Below are positions 52,288-61,043 of a stretch of DNA of 64,000 nt, one piece after another. The notes below the pieces were generated by a model. It worked only from the letters and a program-made list of their open reading frames with translations, did not search any database and had not been told where the DNA came from. This DNA comes from JAEUTH01 sp039931675 (GTDB taxonomy: Bacteria > Bacteroidota > Bacteroidia > AKYH767-A > OLB10): NCBI GenBank assembly GCA_039931675.1, contig JBDTRM010000286.1:8301-72300 (forward strand), written 5' to 3'. The position numbers and the translations under genes were made by a program. Numbering within the stretch: position 1 is the first letter of the stretch; every line of letters begins with the position of its first letter.

Positions 52288-53187
52288 TTAATTATTTCTC
52301 CAAACTTCAACACCAATTGTAAACCAATTCAGTTCACCGCTTTCAATTTGTTGTTTATAATTGCTTTCATTGTAAATGTATAGCATTTCAGTTGATTGAC
52401 TTTCAGCACAAGCTAAAACAACTGCCCGCCTTTCCAATTCATCACCTGTCCAAAGTGAACGTTCAACATCTTTCAGATCTTTTGATTCAAGAAATGGTGC
52501 AATGAGTTGCCACAGTTCAGGATTAATTTTTCTTAATGCTGCCCATCGCTCATGGGCATAATCCAAAGCCATAACTGCCAAAGCTTTATTTAAACGATGA
52601 TTAAGATTAATGACCTTATACAATGGTTTGCCTATGAACATGCATTTTAAAACCATCTGGTTAAAGGCATCTTCGCTTAAATAATCAGCCGGAAAAGGAT
52701 TGTTGTTTCCAACACTTTCAAATACATCACCCATATTGGTTCGTATGCCCTCTTCGCAACGCTTTATCAATTGATCAGGATAAGGTAATACTGGCAAAGC
52801 TGAATACAATGCAATCAGTTCGCCCATATCTCCTGAACCAAATAATTCTTCTAACGTGTTGATATACGTTTCGTCATGCTCATGCGGTATTTCAAATAAG
52901 ATTAATACGCGGATGGCTTTGTCAACTGATGAAGGCGGCAACCAGTTTTTGCGTATGATGTCTGCTTGCTCCACCTGGCCGGGCTTATAATTAATTGGGG
53001 CTTTGCCAAACATCCGCACCACTTTGCTGAATGCAATGTAAATTGCTGATGACTGCTGCTTGTCGCGTAACTCATCCAGCATGTATTTTAATTCAGAATA
53101 TTTATCGGGAATAAGCACTTCTGAAAGTTTGGAAAGCAGGAAGTTTTTTACCTCAGTTAAATCGGCTTGATAGACAGTTTTAATCAC
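52288..53187 (-). CDS. eboA: EboA domain protein
   Basis: 299 residues, all-helical, no signal peptide. Recognisable EboA features: LPPSSVDKAIRVLILFEI, YINTLEELFGSGDMGELIAL and YSALPVLPYPDQLI, then a HEAT-like C-terminal half (VMALDYAHERWAALRKINPE). It is the first gene of the ebo operon in most genomes, as here. A -7-like TACATTTG on the minus strand (53210-53217) lies 23 nt upstream, without a matching -33. Molecular role unknown. Confidence 0.85.
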   Translation of the reverse strand: MIKTVYQADLTEVKNFLLSKLSEVLIPDKYSELKYMLDELRDKQQSSAIYIAFSKVVRMFGKAPINYKPGQVEQADIIRKNWLPPSSVDKAIRVLILFEIPHEHDETYINTLEELFGSGDMGELIALYSALPVLPYPDQLIKRCEEGIRTNMGDVFESVGNNNPFPADYLSEDAFNQMVLKCMFIGKPLYKVINLNHRLNKALAVMALDYAHERWAALRKINPELWQLIAPFLESKDLKDVERSLWTGDELERRAVVLACAESQSTEMLYIYNESNYKQQIESGELNWFTIGVEVWRNN

Positions 53188-53282
53188 AGCTTATTATTTT
53201 ATAACCGAACAAATGTAGAAACAAATTGTTGGGAGAAAATTTGATTTTCGTCATGTTTGTCAAAATAAATCCTTCAATAGAA

Positions 53283-54101
53283 TTAACAGAAAACAGCAAT
53301 ATAAAAATATACAAAAGGCATGGCGCCTATCAAACCATCAAAGCGATCTAACACACCACCGTGACCAGGCATAATATTTCCTGAATCTTTTACATCAATG
53401 CTTCGCTTGAGCATTGATTCTACCAAATCGCCAAGCGTTCCGAAAATTACAATCAATCCCCCGATCACCATCCAGTTTATGATGTTCAGGTCTGTATAGT
53501 AAATTGAAATAACGTAAGCAATTGCAAGTGTGAAAATAAATCCGCCTATAAATCCTTCCCACGATTTTTTGGGAGAGATCCGTTTGAATAATGGATTTTT
53601 TCCAAAGCTGCGCCCAGCTAAATACTGGCCTGTATCACTTGACCATTGTAAAAACAATATTCCCAAAATAACCTTTGGGCTATAGCCGGTTTCCATACTT
53701 CCATAAAATGCTGTGAGGGCGAGCAATACAAATGGAATAACTGCGTAAATAATCCCCAGTAATGTTATGGATATGTTTAAAAATGGCTGTGTAGTTTTCC
53801 GGTAAAGTTCAACGGTAAAAATTAAGGAGGTGAGCGGGATGATGATCAGTATAAGATTAAGATGTACCTGCCCTATTAGAATTAAAGCTGTGATGGCATA
53901 TAATGCAATACCGTTAATTAAACCGATAACCTGCGATGGAAATACATTATAATGCTTTGCCAGCTTATAAAATTCTAACTGGCTTAGTATGCTGATGATA
54001 AAAAATAGTGAAAGGAAAGTGTAGGGGCCAAGCAGCACTCCGCCAATCAGTAAGGTTACGAAAACTGCACCGCTAAGGGTGCGCATCCAGAAATTACTCA
54101 A
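53283..54101 (-). CDS. cdsA: Phosphatidate cytidylyltransferase
   Basis: 272 residues, about eight membrane helices. The C-terminal CDS signature is intact: MLKRSIDVKDSGNIMPGHGG then VLDRFDGL, with the SxxKRxxxxKDxxxxxPGHGGxxDRxD pattern; KKSWEGFIGG is also typical. Makes CDP-diacylglycerol from phosphatidic acid and CTP, the precursor of phospholipids. Separated from the LUD gene by a dispersed palindrome at 54150-54178. Confidence 0.94.
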   Translation of the reverse strand: MSNFWMRTLSGAVFVTLLIGGVLLGPYTFLSLFFIISILSQLEFYKLAKHYNVFPSQVIGLINGIALYAITALILIGQVHLNLILIIIPLTSLIFTVELYRKTTQPFLNISITLLGIIYAVIPFVLLALTAFYGSMETGYSPKVILGILFLQWSSDTGQYLAGRSFGKNPLFKRISPKKSWEGFIGGFIFTLAIAYVISIYYTDLNIINWMVIGGLIVIFGTLGDLVESMLKRSIDVKDSGNIMPGHGGVLDRFDGLIGAMPFVYFYIAVFC

Positions 54102-54149
54102 GGTTTTTTTGTGTTATAATTTATTTCGTTTTGTGTTCTGTCGTGCGGG

Positions 54150-54178
54150 GTAGAGACGTTGCATTGCAACGTCTCTAC
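54150..54178. repeat. Dispersed palindrome, 14-nt arms GTAGAGACGTTGCA, copy 2
   Basis: Base-for-base identical to 2356-2384, here between cdsA and the LUD gene. Confidence 0.85.
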
Positions 54179-54217
54179 GAATTTATCCTGTTTACAAAAC
54201 AATATTATTTTACACCC

Positions 54218-54865
54218 TTATTCCAATTCATGCAATTTAAGCATGTTATTATTTTCTACCAGGAAGAGATAAACTTCCTGTAGATTATTTTTATCATCAA
54301 TTGTTTTGAATGGACCATTTAACAACGTTACCGATGAGGGATAATGTTTATTGTATTTTAATGTGATATAATGCATGGCATCCTTCATGTCATCAGTAAG
54401 CTGATCAAGGCCGGCAAGTATTATTAAAACTTTAGATTTGGCTGGCAATGATGTTCCCACGGCAAGCTTGCCTGACATTACAATAGTACCCGACTGTGCT
54501 ATTAGACATTCGCAAGTAGTGATAACTACTTCAGGTGTTGAAGTTGTTTTGCTGGTTTTAATATGCGCGAATTCAACAGCATCAAGAAATGCTGATATAT
54601 TATTATCAAGGCAAAAAAATTGCTGCCAGTTTTTACTTTCACATAAGCCGAGAAAATCTTCTACAAAGTCAAGATGATTTTCTGCAAACAAAAAATTGCC
54701 ACCTAACTTTTTGAAAGCCTCTGCAAAAACTATTTCGCGCTCTGTATCAGGAATATTAAATAAGCGCGAGTCGGTATCAACTTTAGGAAAAGGGTGCGGA
54801 GTTTTTTCAATCAATGCCGCTCTTATCTTTTTTAATATTTTTTCTTTTGTTAAACTCTCTTGCAT
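54218..54865 (-). CDS. LUD-domain protein (LutC/YkgG-like)
   Basis: 215 residues. The LUD fold core is visible as EVVITTCECLIAQSGTIVMS, GKLAVGTSLPAKSKVLIILA and the C-terminal SVTLLNGPFKT. LutC proteins act in lactate oxidation with LutA/LutB, absent here; in Bacteroidota this stand-alone LUD gene is regularly found next to ftsH and cdsA, with unknown function. A -7-like TAAGTTTG on the minus strand (54903-54910) lies upstream. Confidence 0.88.
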   Translation of the reverse strand: MQESLTKEKILKKIRAALIEKTPHPFPKVDTDSRLFNIPDTEREIVFAEAFKKLGGNFLFAENHLDFVEDFLGLCESKNWQQFFCLDNNISAFLDAVEFAHIKTSKTTSTPEVVITTCECLIAQSGTIVMSGKLAVGTSLPAKSKVLIILAGLDQLTDDMKDAMHYITLKYNKHYPSSVTLLNGPFKTIDDKNNLQEVYLFLVENNNMLKLHELE

Positions 54866-54913
54866 CTATTTTTTCTTTACTGTGCTATTTTATAAATGTG
54901 GTCAAACTTAAAC

Positions 54914-54940
54914 AAAAAACCCCTCTCTGTATGAGAAGGG
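54914..54940 (-). terminator. Intrinsic terminator after ftsH
   Basis: Read leftward, CCCTTCTC and GAGAGGGG pair (one G-U) around a 5-base loop, followed by six T. It lies 27 nt past the ftsH stop and separates the rsfS-ftsH transcript from the LUD gene. Confidence 0.8.
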
Positions 54941-54966
54941 CTTTGCTTGTCTTAAAACAACTATTT

Positions 54967-57072
54967 TTAACTTTTTGGCTGTTCGCTTATAACCGTTGTC
55001 ATGGGAGTATCTTCGCCAAGCACGGCATTGCCATTTACAACAGTGCCTTTATTATTTACATCTTCAGGCTTTGATCCAAGTTCCGACTTTTTATCTAAAT
55101 CATCAAACGGGCGTATTCCGAAAATCTCTTCGAGGTCTTCTTTAAATATCACTTCGCGGTCTAACAGGATTGCAGCAAGCTTATCCAGCTTTTCGCGGTT
55201 GTCTTCTAACAACTTTATAGTTCTAACATAAGCCAGGTCAATCAATTTTTTGGCTTCTTCATCAATTGCTTCCGCTGTTTTTTCGCTATACGGTTTTGTA
55301 AAAGTATAATCCTGCTGACCCGATGAATCATAAAAGCTTAAATTGCCAATGCGATCATTCAAACCAAAAATACTTACACATGCATAAGCCTGCTTGGTAA
55401 TTTTTTCAAGGTCGCTGAGTGCGCCTGTTGATATGGTTTTAAACACCACTTGTTCGGCAGCGCGCCCGCCAAGTGCCGCACATATCTCATCAAATATCTG
55501 CTCCCTGGTAGTTATTTGTCTTTCATGCGGCAGGTACCATGCAGCGCCAAGCGAATTACCACGTGGCACTATGGTTACCTTAATTAAGGGATGTGCATGT
55601 TCAAGCAACCAGCTCACTGCGGCATGACCTGATTCATGATAAGAGATCACTTTCTTCTCATGCTGCGAAACAATTTTGTTTTTCTTTTCTAACCCGCCTA
55701 TTATACGATCAACTGCATCTAAGAAATCCTGCTTATCAATTACCGCTTTATTTTTACGTGCTGCAATCAATGCTGCTTCATTACACAAGTTGGCAATATC
55801 GGCACCGCTAAAACCGGGTGTTTGTTTTGCAAGAAATTCTACATCAACATTAGCATCTATTTTAGTCAATGGTTTTAAGTGAACTTTAAATATTTCTTTA
55901 CGGCCATTCAAATCAGGCAGTTCCACGTATATCTGTCGGTCAAACCGTCCCGGGCGCATTAATGCTCTGTCCAATACATCAGCACGGTTGGTAGCTGCCA
56001 GGATGATCACACCACTATTGCTTGCAAATCCATCCATCTCGGTGAGTAACTGGTTCAATGTACTCTCACGTTCATCATTTGAACTGAATGATGCAGACTT
56101 TCCGCGCGCGCGTCCGATGGCATCAATCTCATCTATAAAAATAATGCTTGGCGCTTTTTCTTTTGCCTGGCGAAACAAATCGCGCACACGTGATGCGCCA
56201 ACGCCTACAAACATCTCCACAAAATCAGAACCCGATAATGAAAAGAATGGAACCTGCGCTTCGCCTGCTACTGCTTTTGCAAGCAATGTTTTACCTGTTC
56301 CGGGAGGGCCAACTAACAAGGCACCGCGTGGAATTTTTGCGCCAAGCGTTGTATATTTTTTAGGATTTTTAAGGAAGTCAACAATTTCCATTACTTCCAC
56401 CTTTGCTTCCTCTAATCCTGCCACATCATTAAAAGTAACTTTTACATTAAGGTCTTTGTCAAATAGTGTTGCCTTGCTTTTACCGATATTAAAAATCTGG
56501 CTGCCGCCACCTCCGCCACCCATTCTGCGCATCAGGAACATCCATATTATCAATATAATCACTATAGGAAAAATATAAACTAACAGCGATTCAAAAACGC
56601 CACGGTCGGATGGTTTATAGCTAACAATCACTCTCTGGTTTTCAGGATAACTTTGCTGCGCTTCTTCTAATTGTTTTTCAAACGAACCGTTGTTGCTTAT
56701 GTTGATAAAATAATGAGGCCCGTCATTGGGAGCATTTGTGAGCGACTTTGTACGTACGGTTTTATATTTATCTAAATCTAACTTGCTTTTCTTTACATAA
56801 ATATCAGCGCGGTTACCATTTACTATTTCAATTTTTTCCACATCGTTAGAATCCAACATCTGTGTTTTAAATTTCTGCCAGTAAATCTCTTCGGGACGCG
56901 AACTCCAGTCAACCGCCTGAAAGGCTATAAACAATATTATGGCTAAACCGTAAATCCAATAGGGATTGAATTTAGGTGCCGATGGTTTTTTACCAAAAGG
57001 ATTATTTGAATCTTTATCAGGCTCACTATTACTTTTATTCTCTTGCTTATTTTCTTGCTGATTATCCGCCAT
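54967..57072 (-). CDS. ftsH: FtsH ATP-dependent zinc metalloprotease
   Basis: 701 residues. Polar N-terminal tail (about 1-36), first membrane helix about 38-54, periplasmic domain, second helix about 163-182, then AAA+ with Walker A GPPGTGKT (255-262), Walker B IIFIDEIDAIG, the second region of homology (TNRADVLDRALMRPGRFDRQ) and the M41 protease domain with HESGH zinc motif and downstream FTKPYSEKTAEAIDEE region. Degrades membrane and unstable cytosolic proteins. Follows rsfS on the same strand. Confidence 0.96.
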   Translation of the reverse strand: MADNQQENKQENKSNSEPDKDSNNPFGKKPSAPKFNPYWIYGLAIILFIAFQAVDWSSRPEEIYWQKFKTQMLDSNDVEKIEIVNGNRADIYVKKSKLDLDKYKTVRTKSLTNAPNDGPHYFINISNNGSFEKQLEEAQQSYPENQRVIVSYKPSDRGVFESLLVYIFPIVIILIIWMFLMRRMGGGGGGSQIFNIGKSKATLFDKDLNVKVTFNDVAGLEEAKVEVMEIVDFLKNPKKYTTLGAKIPRGALLVGPPGTGKTLLAKAVAGEAQVPFFSLSGSDFVEMFVGVGASRVRDLFRQAKEKAPSIIFIDEIDAIGRARGKSASFSSNDERESTLNQLLTEMDGFASNSGVIILAATNRADVLDRALMRPGRFDRQIYVELPDLNGRKEIFKVHLKPLTKIDANVDVEFLAKQTPGFSGADIANLCNEAALIAARKNKAVIDKQDFLDAVDRIIGGLEKKNKIVSQHEKKVISYHESGHAAVSWLLEHAHPLIKVTIVPRGNSLGAAWYLPHERQITTREQIFDEICAALGGRAAEQVVFKTISTGALSDLEKITKQAYACVSIFGLNDRIGNLSFYDSSGQQDYTFTKPYSEKTAEAIDEEAKKLIDLAYVRTIKLLEDNREKLDKLAAILLDREVIFKEDLEEIFGIRPFDDLDKKSELGSKPEDVNNKGTVVNGNAVLGEDTPMTTVISEQPKS

Positions 57073-57170
57073 TATCTTTTTTAAATTTTCCCGCTTTCAG
57101 GGATACTTTCTTACTTAAATTATTTATTCAATTATGCTGTTAACGAATCAAAGTACTTATCATTTTAAAT

Positions 57171-57260
57171 AATGATGAATAATGAATGGTGAATGATGAA
57201 TGTTGAAGTAAAAATAGTACACTTCAATATTCGACATTCGTCATTCAACATTCAAAATTC
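57171..57260. repeat. AT-rich ATTCATTATTCAA repeat, copy 4
   Basis: AATGATGAATAATGAATGGT ... TTGAAGTAAAAATAGTACAC TTCAATATTCGACATTC: the clearest imperfect inverted repeat of the family, between rsfS and ftsH. Confidence 0.65.
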
Positions 57261-57262
57261 CT

Positions 57263-57682
57263 TCACCCGACCTTACGAATCTCTGCATCAGCCCACAATT
57301 TTTCGAGGCGATAGAAATCACGCTTTTCATCTATAAAAATATGTGCCACCACATTAAAATAATCAATTAAAACCCATTCACCGTTTCGGTAACCTTCGGC
57401 ATGAAAGGGTCGTTCGCCAAGCACCTTTTGCACTTCATCTTCAACCGAATTGCCTATTGCTTCCACCTGTGTGGTTGATGTTCCATGGCATATTATAAAA
57501 AAATCAGTTACTGCACTTTCAACATTTCGTAAATCCATGCAAACAATATTGTGCGCCTTCTTATCCTCCATTGCTTTTATAATTACATCCACAATATCTT
57601 CCTGGGGTTTTACTTTTTTTACCCGGCTAACTTTCTTCACAGGAGCAGCCGCTTTTTTAATCTTAATTTCTTTTTTCGCCAT
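57263..57682 (-). CDS. rsfS: Ribosomal silencing factor RsfS (Iojap)
   Basis: The ATG at 57682 is preferred (139 residues); an in-frame TTG at 57706 lies inside a -7-like TAACTTTG (57704-57711). Lys-rich N-terminal tail of about 25 residues, then the RsfS/DUF143 domain: CMDLRNVESAVTDFFIICHG, QVEAIGNSVEDEVQ and GEWVLIDYFNVVAHIFIDEK, with the DYFNVVVH-type motif that contacts ribosomal protein L14. Blocks joining of ribosomal subunits when nutrients are short. Confidence 0.93.
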   Translation of the reverse strand: MAKKEIKIKKAAAPVKKVSRVKKVKPQEDIVDVIIKAMEDKKAHNIVCMDLRNVESAVTDFFIICHGTSTTQVEAIGNSVEDEVQKVLGERPFHAEGYRNGEWVLIDYFNVVAHIFIDEKRDFYRLEKLWADAEIRKVG

Positions 57683-57778
57683 GCTTGAATTTTCAATTTG
57701 TCGCAAAGTTAGTTTTTTTTAATCGTTCGTTATTTTGGTCGTAGATTATGATGAATTTTTGCAGTAATAAAGTGAATT

Positions 57779-57815
57779 CAGGATGACAGCGGTGAGACAA
57801 ATTTTTGTCATCCTG
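57779..57815. repeat. CAGGATGACA hairpin
   Basis: Perfect 10-base arms (57779-57788 and 57806-57815). Related TCATCCTGA segments occur at 13788-13840. Confidence 0.6.
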
Positions 57816-57890
57816 TAAGGAACCTTCTGTGTAAAGGAACGCACTGTTTGTGCTCGTTCAATTGGTTGTTTGAAACCGGATTGATACTTA

Positions 57891-57958
57891 TGGTTGGTGT
57901 TTTTTTCACCAACCATCGGGAGGCGCTGTAAGTGGTTGGTGAAAAAAACACCAACCAC
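57891..57958. repeat. Inverted pair of GGTTGGTG hairpins, copies 3 and 4
   Basis: Copy 3 (57891-57915) has a T7 loop; copy 4 (57932-57958) has an A7 loop, so it is inverted relative to copy 3. They are 16 bases apart, like a REP pair (BIME). Confidence 0.85.
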
Positions 57959-58019
57959 ACGCAAAGTCCATAAACTATTCGAAACCTTTCACCAAAATCA
58001 TTTTATTTAATTTGGCGCT

Positions 58020-59531
58020 GTGAAAAAAATTCTTGATGCAAATCATATCCGGCAGGCCGATGCTTACACCATCGAACATGAGCCTGTATCCTCATTGCTT
58101 TTAATGGAGCGGGCTGCTCATGGTTGTTTTCAATGGCTGCGGAAACATTATGGAGATAAACCTAATGTAAAGATTTTTTGCGGCACCGGTAACAATGGTG
58201 GCGATGGTTTGGTGATAGCAGATTACCTGCTTGCACAAAATATTAATGTCAAAGTATACATCGTTCGTTATTCAGATCAATGCAGCAATGATTTTTCGGT
58301 TAATGAAAATCGTTTGCTTAAAAATTATGCTGATCATGTTTTTAATATTCATAATGAAAACGAACTGCCTTCCATTGATAGTAATGATTTGGTAATTGAT
58401 GCCTTATTTGGTACAGGATTGAGCAAACCTCCGCAAGGCATTGCAGCGCAGGTGATTCAGCATATTAATCTTGCACAGGTAACCGTGGTTGCCATTGATA
58501 TGCCAAGCGGTTTGTTTGCTGATGTTACATCAATTACCCACAGCGATGCTATTATCAAAGCAAAATATACGCTTACCTTTCAATTTAAAAAGCGCTGTTT
58601 TTATTATCCCGAGAGTTTTCCTTACTGTGGTGATGTGGAGGTAATAGATATCAAATTGCATCAAAAGTTTGTGAGTGCATGTTCAACTCATTTTTATGAA
58701 ACAGAGCAACAAGATATACAGCAGATAATAAAACCACGGAATACCTTTTCGCATAAGGGAACTTACGGGCATGCTTTGCTGATGTGTGGCAGCTATGGAA
58801 AAATAGGTGCAGCGGTGTTAAGTTCAAAAGCATGTTTGCGGAGTGGCGTGGGATTGTTAACAGTAAATGTACCGCAATGCGGTTATGAGATTTTGCAAAC
58901 TGCTGTACCAGAAGCAATGGTTATTGCCGATGAAGAACAACAAGTGTTGTGTGATGAAATAGATTACAACCATTATGATGCAATAGGCATTGGATGTGGA
59001 ATAGGAACAGATGTTTTAACCATAAAGCTGCTGAAACATCTATTAGGAATGTATAAAAAGCCGATGGTAATTGATGCTGATGCATTGAATATTATATCAT
59101 ATCATAAGGAATTGCTGTATCAGCTTCCGGCAGGCTGCATTCTTACGCCCCATGTTAAGGAGTTTGCAAGGTTAACAAAATATGCAAGTGATGATTTTGA
59201 ACGCAATGCTTTGCAACGCGAACTTTCGGCAAAGTATAACTGTTACGTAATACTAAAAGGAAAATATTCCTGCGTAAGCACTCCCGAAGGTGATTGTTAT
59301 TTTAACCCCACCGGCAATGCAGGAATGGCCACAGGAGGAAGCGGTGATGTGCTTACCGGAATTTTAACAGGTTTGTTTGCGCAGGGTTATACGCCTTACG
59401 AAACCTGTATTGCAGGTGCATATTTACATGGTGCTGCAGGTGATGCTGCCGCTGCCCAATTAAGTGTGGCAGCTATGATTGCATCCGATATTACATCGCA
59501 CCTGGGCAATGCTTTTTTAAATATCAGTTAA
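58020..59531 (+). CDS. nnr: Bifunctional NAD(P)H-hydrate epimerase / ADP-dependent dehydratase
   Basis: 503 residues from a GTG start. N-terminal YjeF_N epimerase domain (about 1-215; FCGTGNNGGDGLVIADYLL, VIDALFGTGLS, VVAIDMPSG) interconverts R and S hydrates; the C-terminal ribokinase-like domain (about 225-500; GSYGKIGAAVLSSKACLRSG, IDADALN, LTPHVKEF, NPTGNAGMATGGSGDVLTGI) removes water from the S form using ADP. Together they repair damaged NAD(P)H. Single gene. Confidence 0.95.
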   Translation: MKKILDANHIRQADAYTIEHEPVSSLLLMERAAHGCFQWLRKHYGDKPNVKIFCGTGNNGGDGLVIADYLLAQNINVKVYIVRYSDQCSNDFSVNENRLLKNYADHVFNIHNENELPSIDSNDLVIDALFGTGLSKPPQGIAAQVIQHINLAQVTVVAIDMPSGLFADVTSITHSDAIIKAKYTLTFQFKKRCFYYPESFPYCGDVEVIDIKLHQKFVSACSTHFYETEQQDIQQIIKPRNTFSHKGTYGHALLMCGSYGKIGAAVLSSKACLRSGVGLLTVNVPQCGYEILQTAVPEAMVIADEEQQVLCDEIDYNHYDAIGIGCGIGTDVLTIKLLKHLLGMYKKPMVIDADALNIISYHKELLYQLPAGCILTPHVKEFARLTKYASDDFERNALQRELSAKYNCYVILKGKYSCVSTPEGDCYFNPTGNAGMATGGSGDVLTGILTGLFAQGYTPYETCIAGAYLHGAAGDAAAAQLSVAAMIASDITSHLGNAFLNIS

Positions 59532-59618
59532 AAAGTCAATGACTTCAAACAAAAATCATTTTATATAATTTCGAAAAACTATTTTTGAGCCTTTCATAAA
59601 TCAATAATTAAATTTTCA

Positions 59619-61043
59619 ATGAAAAAATTTTCCGCTTTCACCTTCACCTTCACCTTCATCTTTATAATAACATTTTTTGCACTCTCGGCAAATGCTAAAG
59701 ATGGTTACAGTATTAAAGTGCACATTAATGGCGTTCGCGATTCAATGATTTTTCTTGCCAATCACTTTGGCGATAAGCAATATATACAGGATTCATGCAG
59801 GGCCGATGCACAGGGCCGTGCAAAGTTTGAAGGTAAGACAACATTGCGGGCTGGTATGTACTTAGTAGTGCTGCCCAGTAAAAAGTATTTTGAAGTGATG
59901 GTTGATAAGCAGCAGTTCTTTAGTGTTGAAGCTGACACTACACTGGAACCTTCGCACGTTAAGTTTAAAGACACACAGGATAACTCCGACTTTTACGGAT
60001 GGCTTAATTATCTTTCCGCCAAGCGTAAGGAAGTAGAAGTATTGCAGGCAAAATTAAATGCTCTGCCCGAGGCAGAACGAAAAGATTCTAAAATCAAAAA
60101 AGATATTGAGAAGGCCGATGATGAAATAGAAAAGTACCAGGATGATTACATCGCCCGTAACCCTGCAGGTATGTTATCAATGATTTTTAAAGCTACACGC
60201 GAAGTGGATGTGCCCGATGCACCATTGCTGCCTAACGGGCAAAAGGATTCCACGTTCCAGTTTTATTATTACAAGAATCATTACTTTGATAATGTTAATT
60301 TTGGTGATGCCCGTTTGCTGCGCACTCCGCTTTTTCATCAGAAGTTAGATTATTATATACACAAGCTCACGGTACAAATGCCTGACAGTATCAACCTTGA
60401 AGCTGATAAATTAGTAAAGCTTGCCGAAAAGGATACCGAAGTTTTTAAATACACCGTTTGGTACATTACTCATACTTATGAAACCTCTAACATCATGGGG
60501 CTTGATGCTGTGTTTGTACACATGGTTAAAAGCTATTATACCAAGGATAAAGCGTATTGGTTAAGCGAAGCCGACCTGTTTAAGATTCAGGACCGCGCCA
60601 AACAGTTGGATCCTATCTTGGTTGGAAAGAAAGTGCGCAATATTGTTTTGAATGATACGAGCGAACATGCACATTCATTATACGAAGTTAATACGCCTTA
60701 CACCATTTTGTTTTTCTGGGATCCCGATTGCGGACATTGCAAGAAGGCAATACCAAAGTTAGTGGAGTTTTATAGTCAATGGCAAAGCAAAGGAGTAGAG
60801 GTTTTTGCAGTGTGTACTGAAGTGGAAGTGGAAAAATGGAAGAAGTTTATTAAAGATAATAACCTGCCCTGGATCAACGTGGCCGACCCTAAGCTGCACG
60901 ATAACTTCCGTTATGATTTTGACCTGAGCACTACACCACAGATTTTTGTTTTGGATAAGGATAAAGTTATCCGCGCCAAGAAGTTAGATGTGGAACAGAT
61001 TGGTGATTTTATCACTCATGATAAAGAGAAGAAGATGAATTGA
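59619..61043 (+). CDS. Periplasmic thioredoxin-fold protein with DUF4369/DUF5106-like domains
   Basis: 474 residues, signal peptide about 1-26 (ending LSANAK). N-terminal DUF4369-like domain (SIKVHINGVRDSMIFLANHF, FEGKTTLRAGMYLVVL), a central helical DUF5106-like domain (about 120-330), and a C-terminal AhpC/TSA-type thioredoxin domain with the active site DPDCGHCKKAI (about 369-379) and TTPQIFVLD containing the cis-proline. Probably a thiol:disulfide oxidoreductase in the periplasm; partner unknown. A -7-like TATTTTTG (59580-59587) precedes the ATG by 31 nt. Confidence 0.88.
   Translation: MKKFSAFTFTFTFIFIITFFALSANAKDGYSIKVHINGVRDSMIFLANHFGDKQYIQDSCRADAQGRAKFEGKTTLRAGMYLVVLPSKKYFEVMVDKQQFFSVEADTTLEPSHVKFKDTQDNSDFYGWLNYLSAKRKEVEVLQAKLNALPEAERKDSKIKKDIEKADDEIEKYQDDYIARNPAGMLSMIFKATREVDVPDAPLLPNGQKDSTFQFYYYKNHYFDNVNFGDARLLRTPLFHQKLDYYIHKLTVQMPDSINLEADKLVKLAEKDTEVFKYTVWYITHTYETSNIMGLDAVFVHMVKSYYTKDKAYWLSEADLFKIQDRAKQLDPILVGKKVRNIVLNDTSEHAHSLYEVNTPYTILFFWDPDCGHCKKAIPKLVEFYSQWQSKGVEVFAVCTEVEVEKWKKFIKDNNLPWINVADPKLHDNFRYDFDLSTTPQIFVLDKDKVIRAKKLDVEQIGDFITHDKEKKMN

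Larger units (their letters stand above)
57707..58019. other. Divergent intergenic region with three palindromes
   Basis: 313 bases between rsfS and the NAD(P)H-hydrate gene. Contains a CAGGATGACA/TGTCATCCTG hairpin (57779-57815) and two GGTTGGTG hairpins in opposite orientation (57891-57958). No gene seen. Confidence 0.6.
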
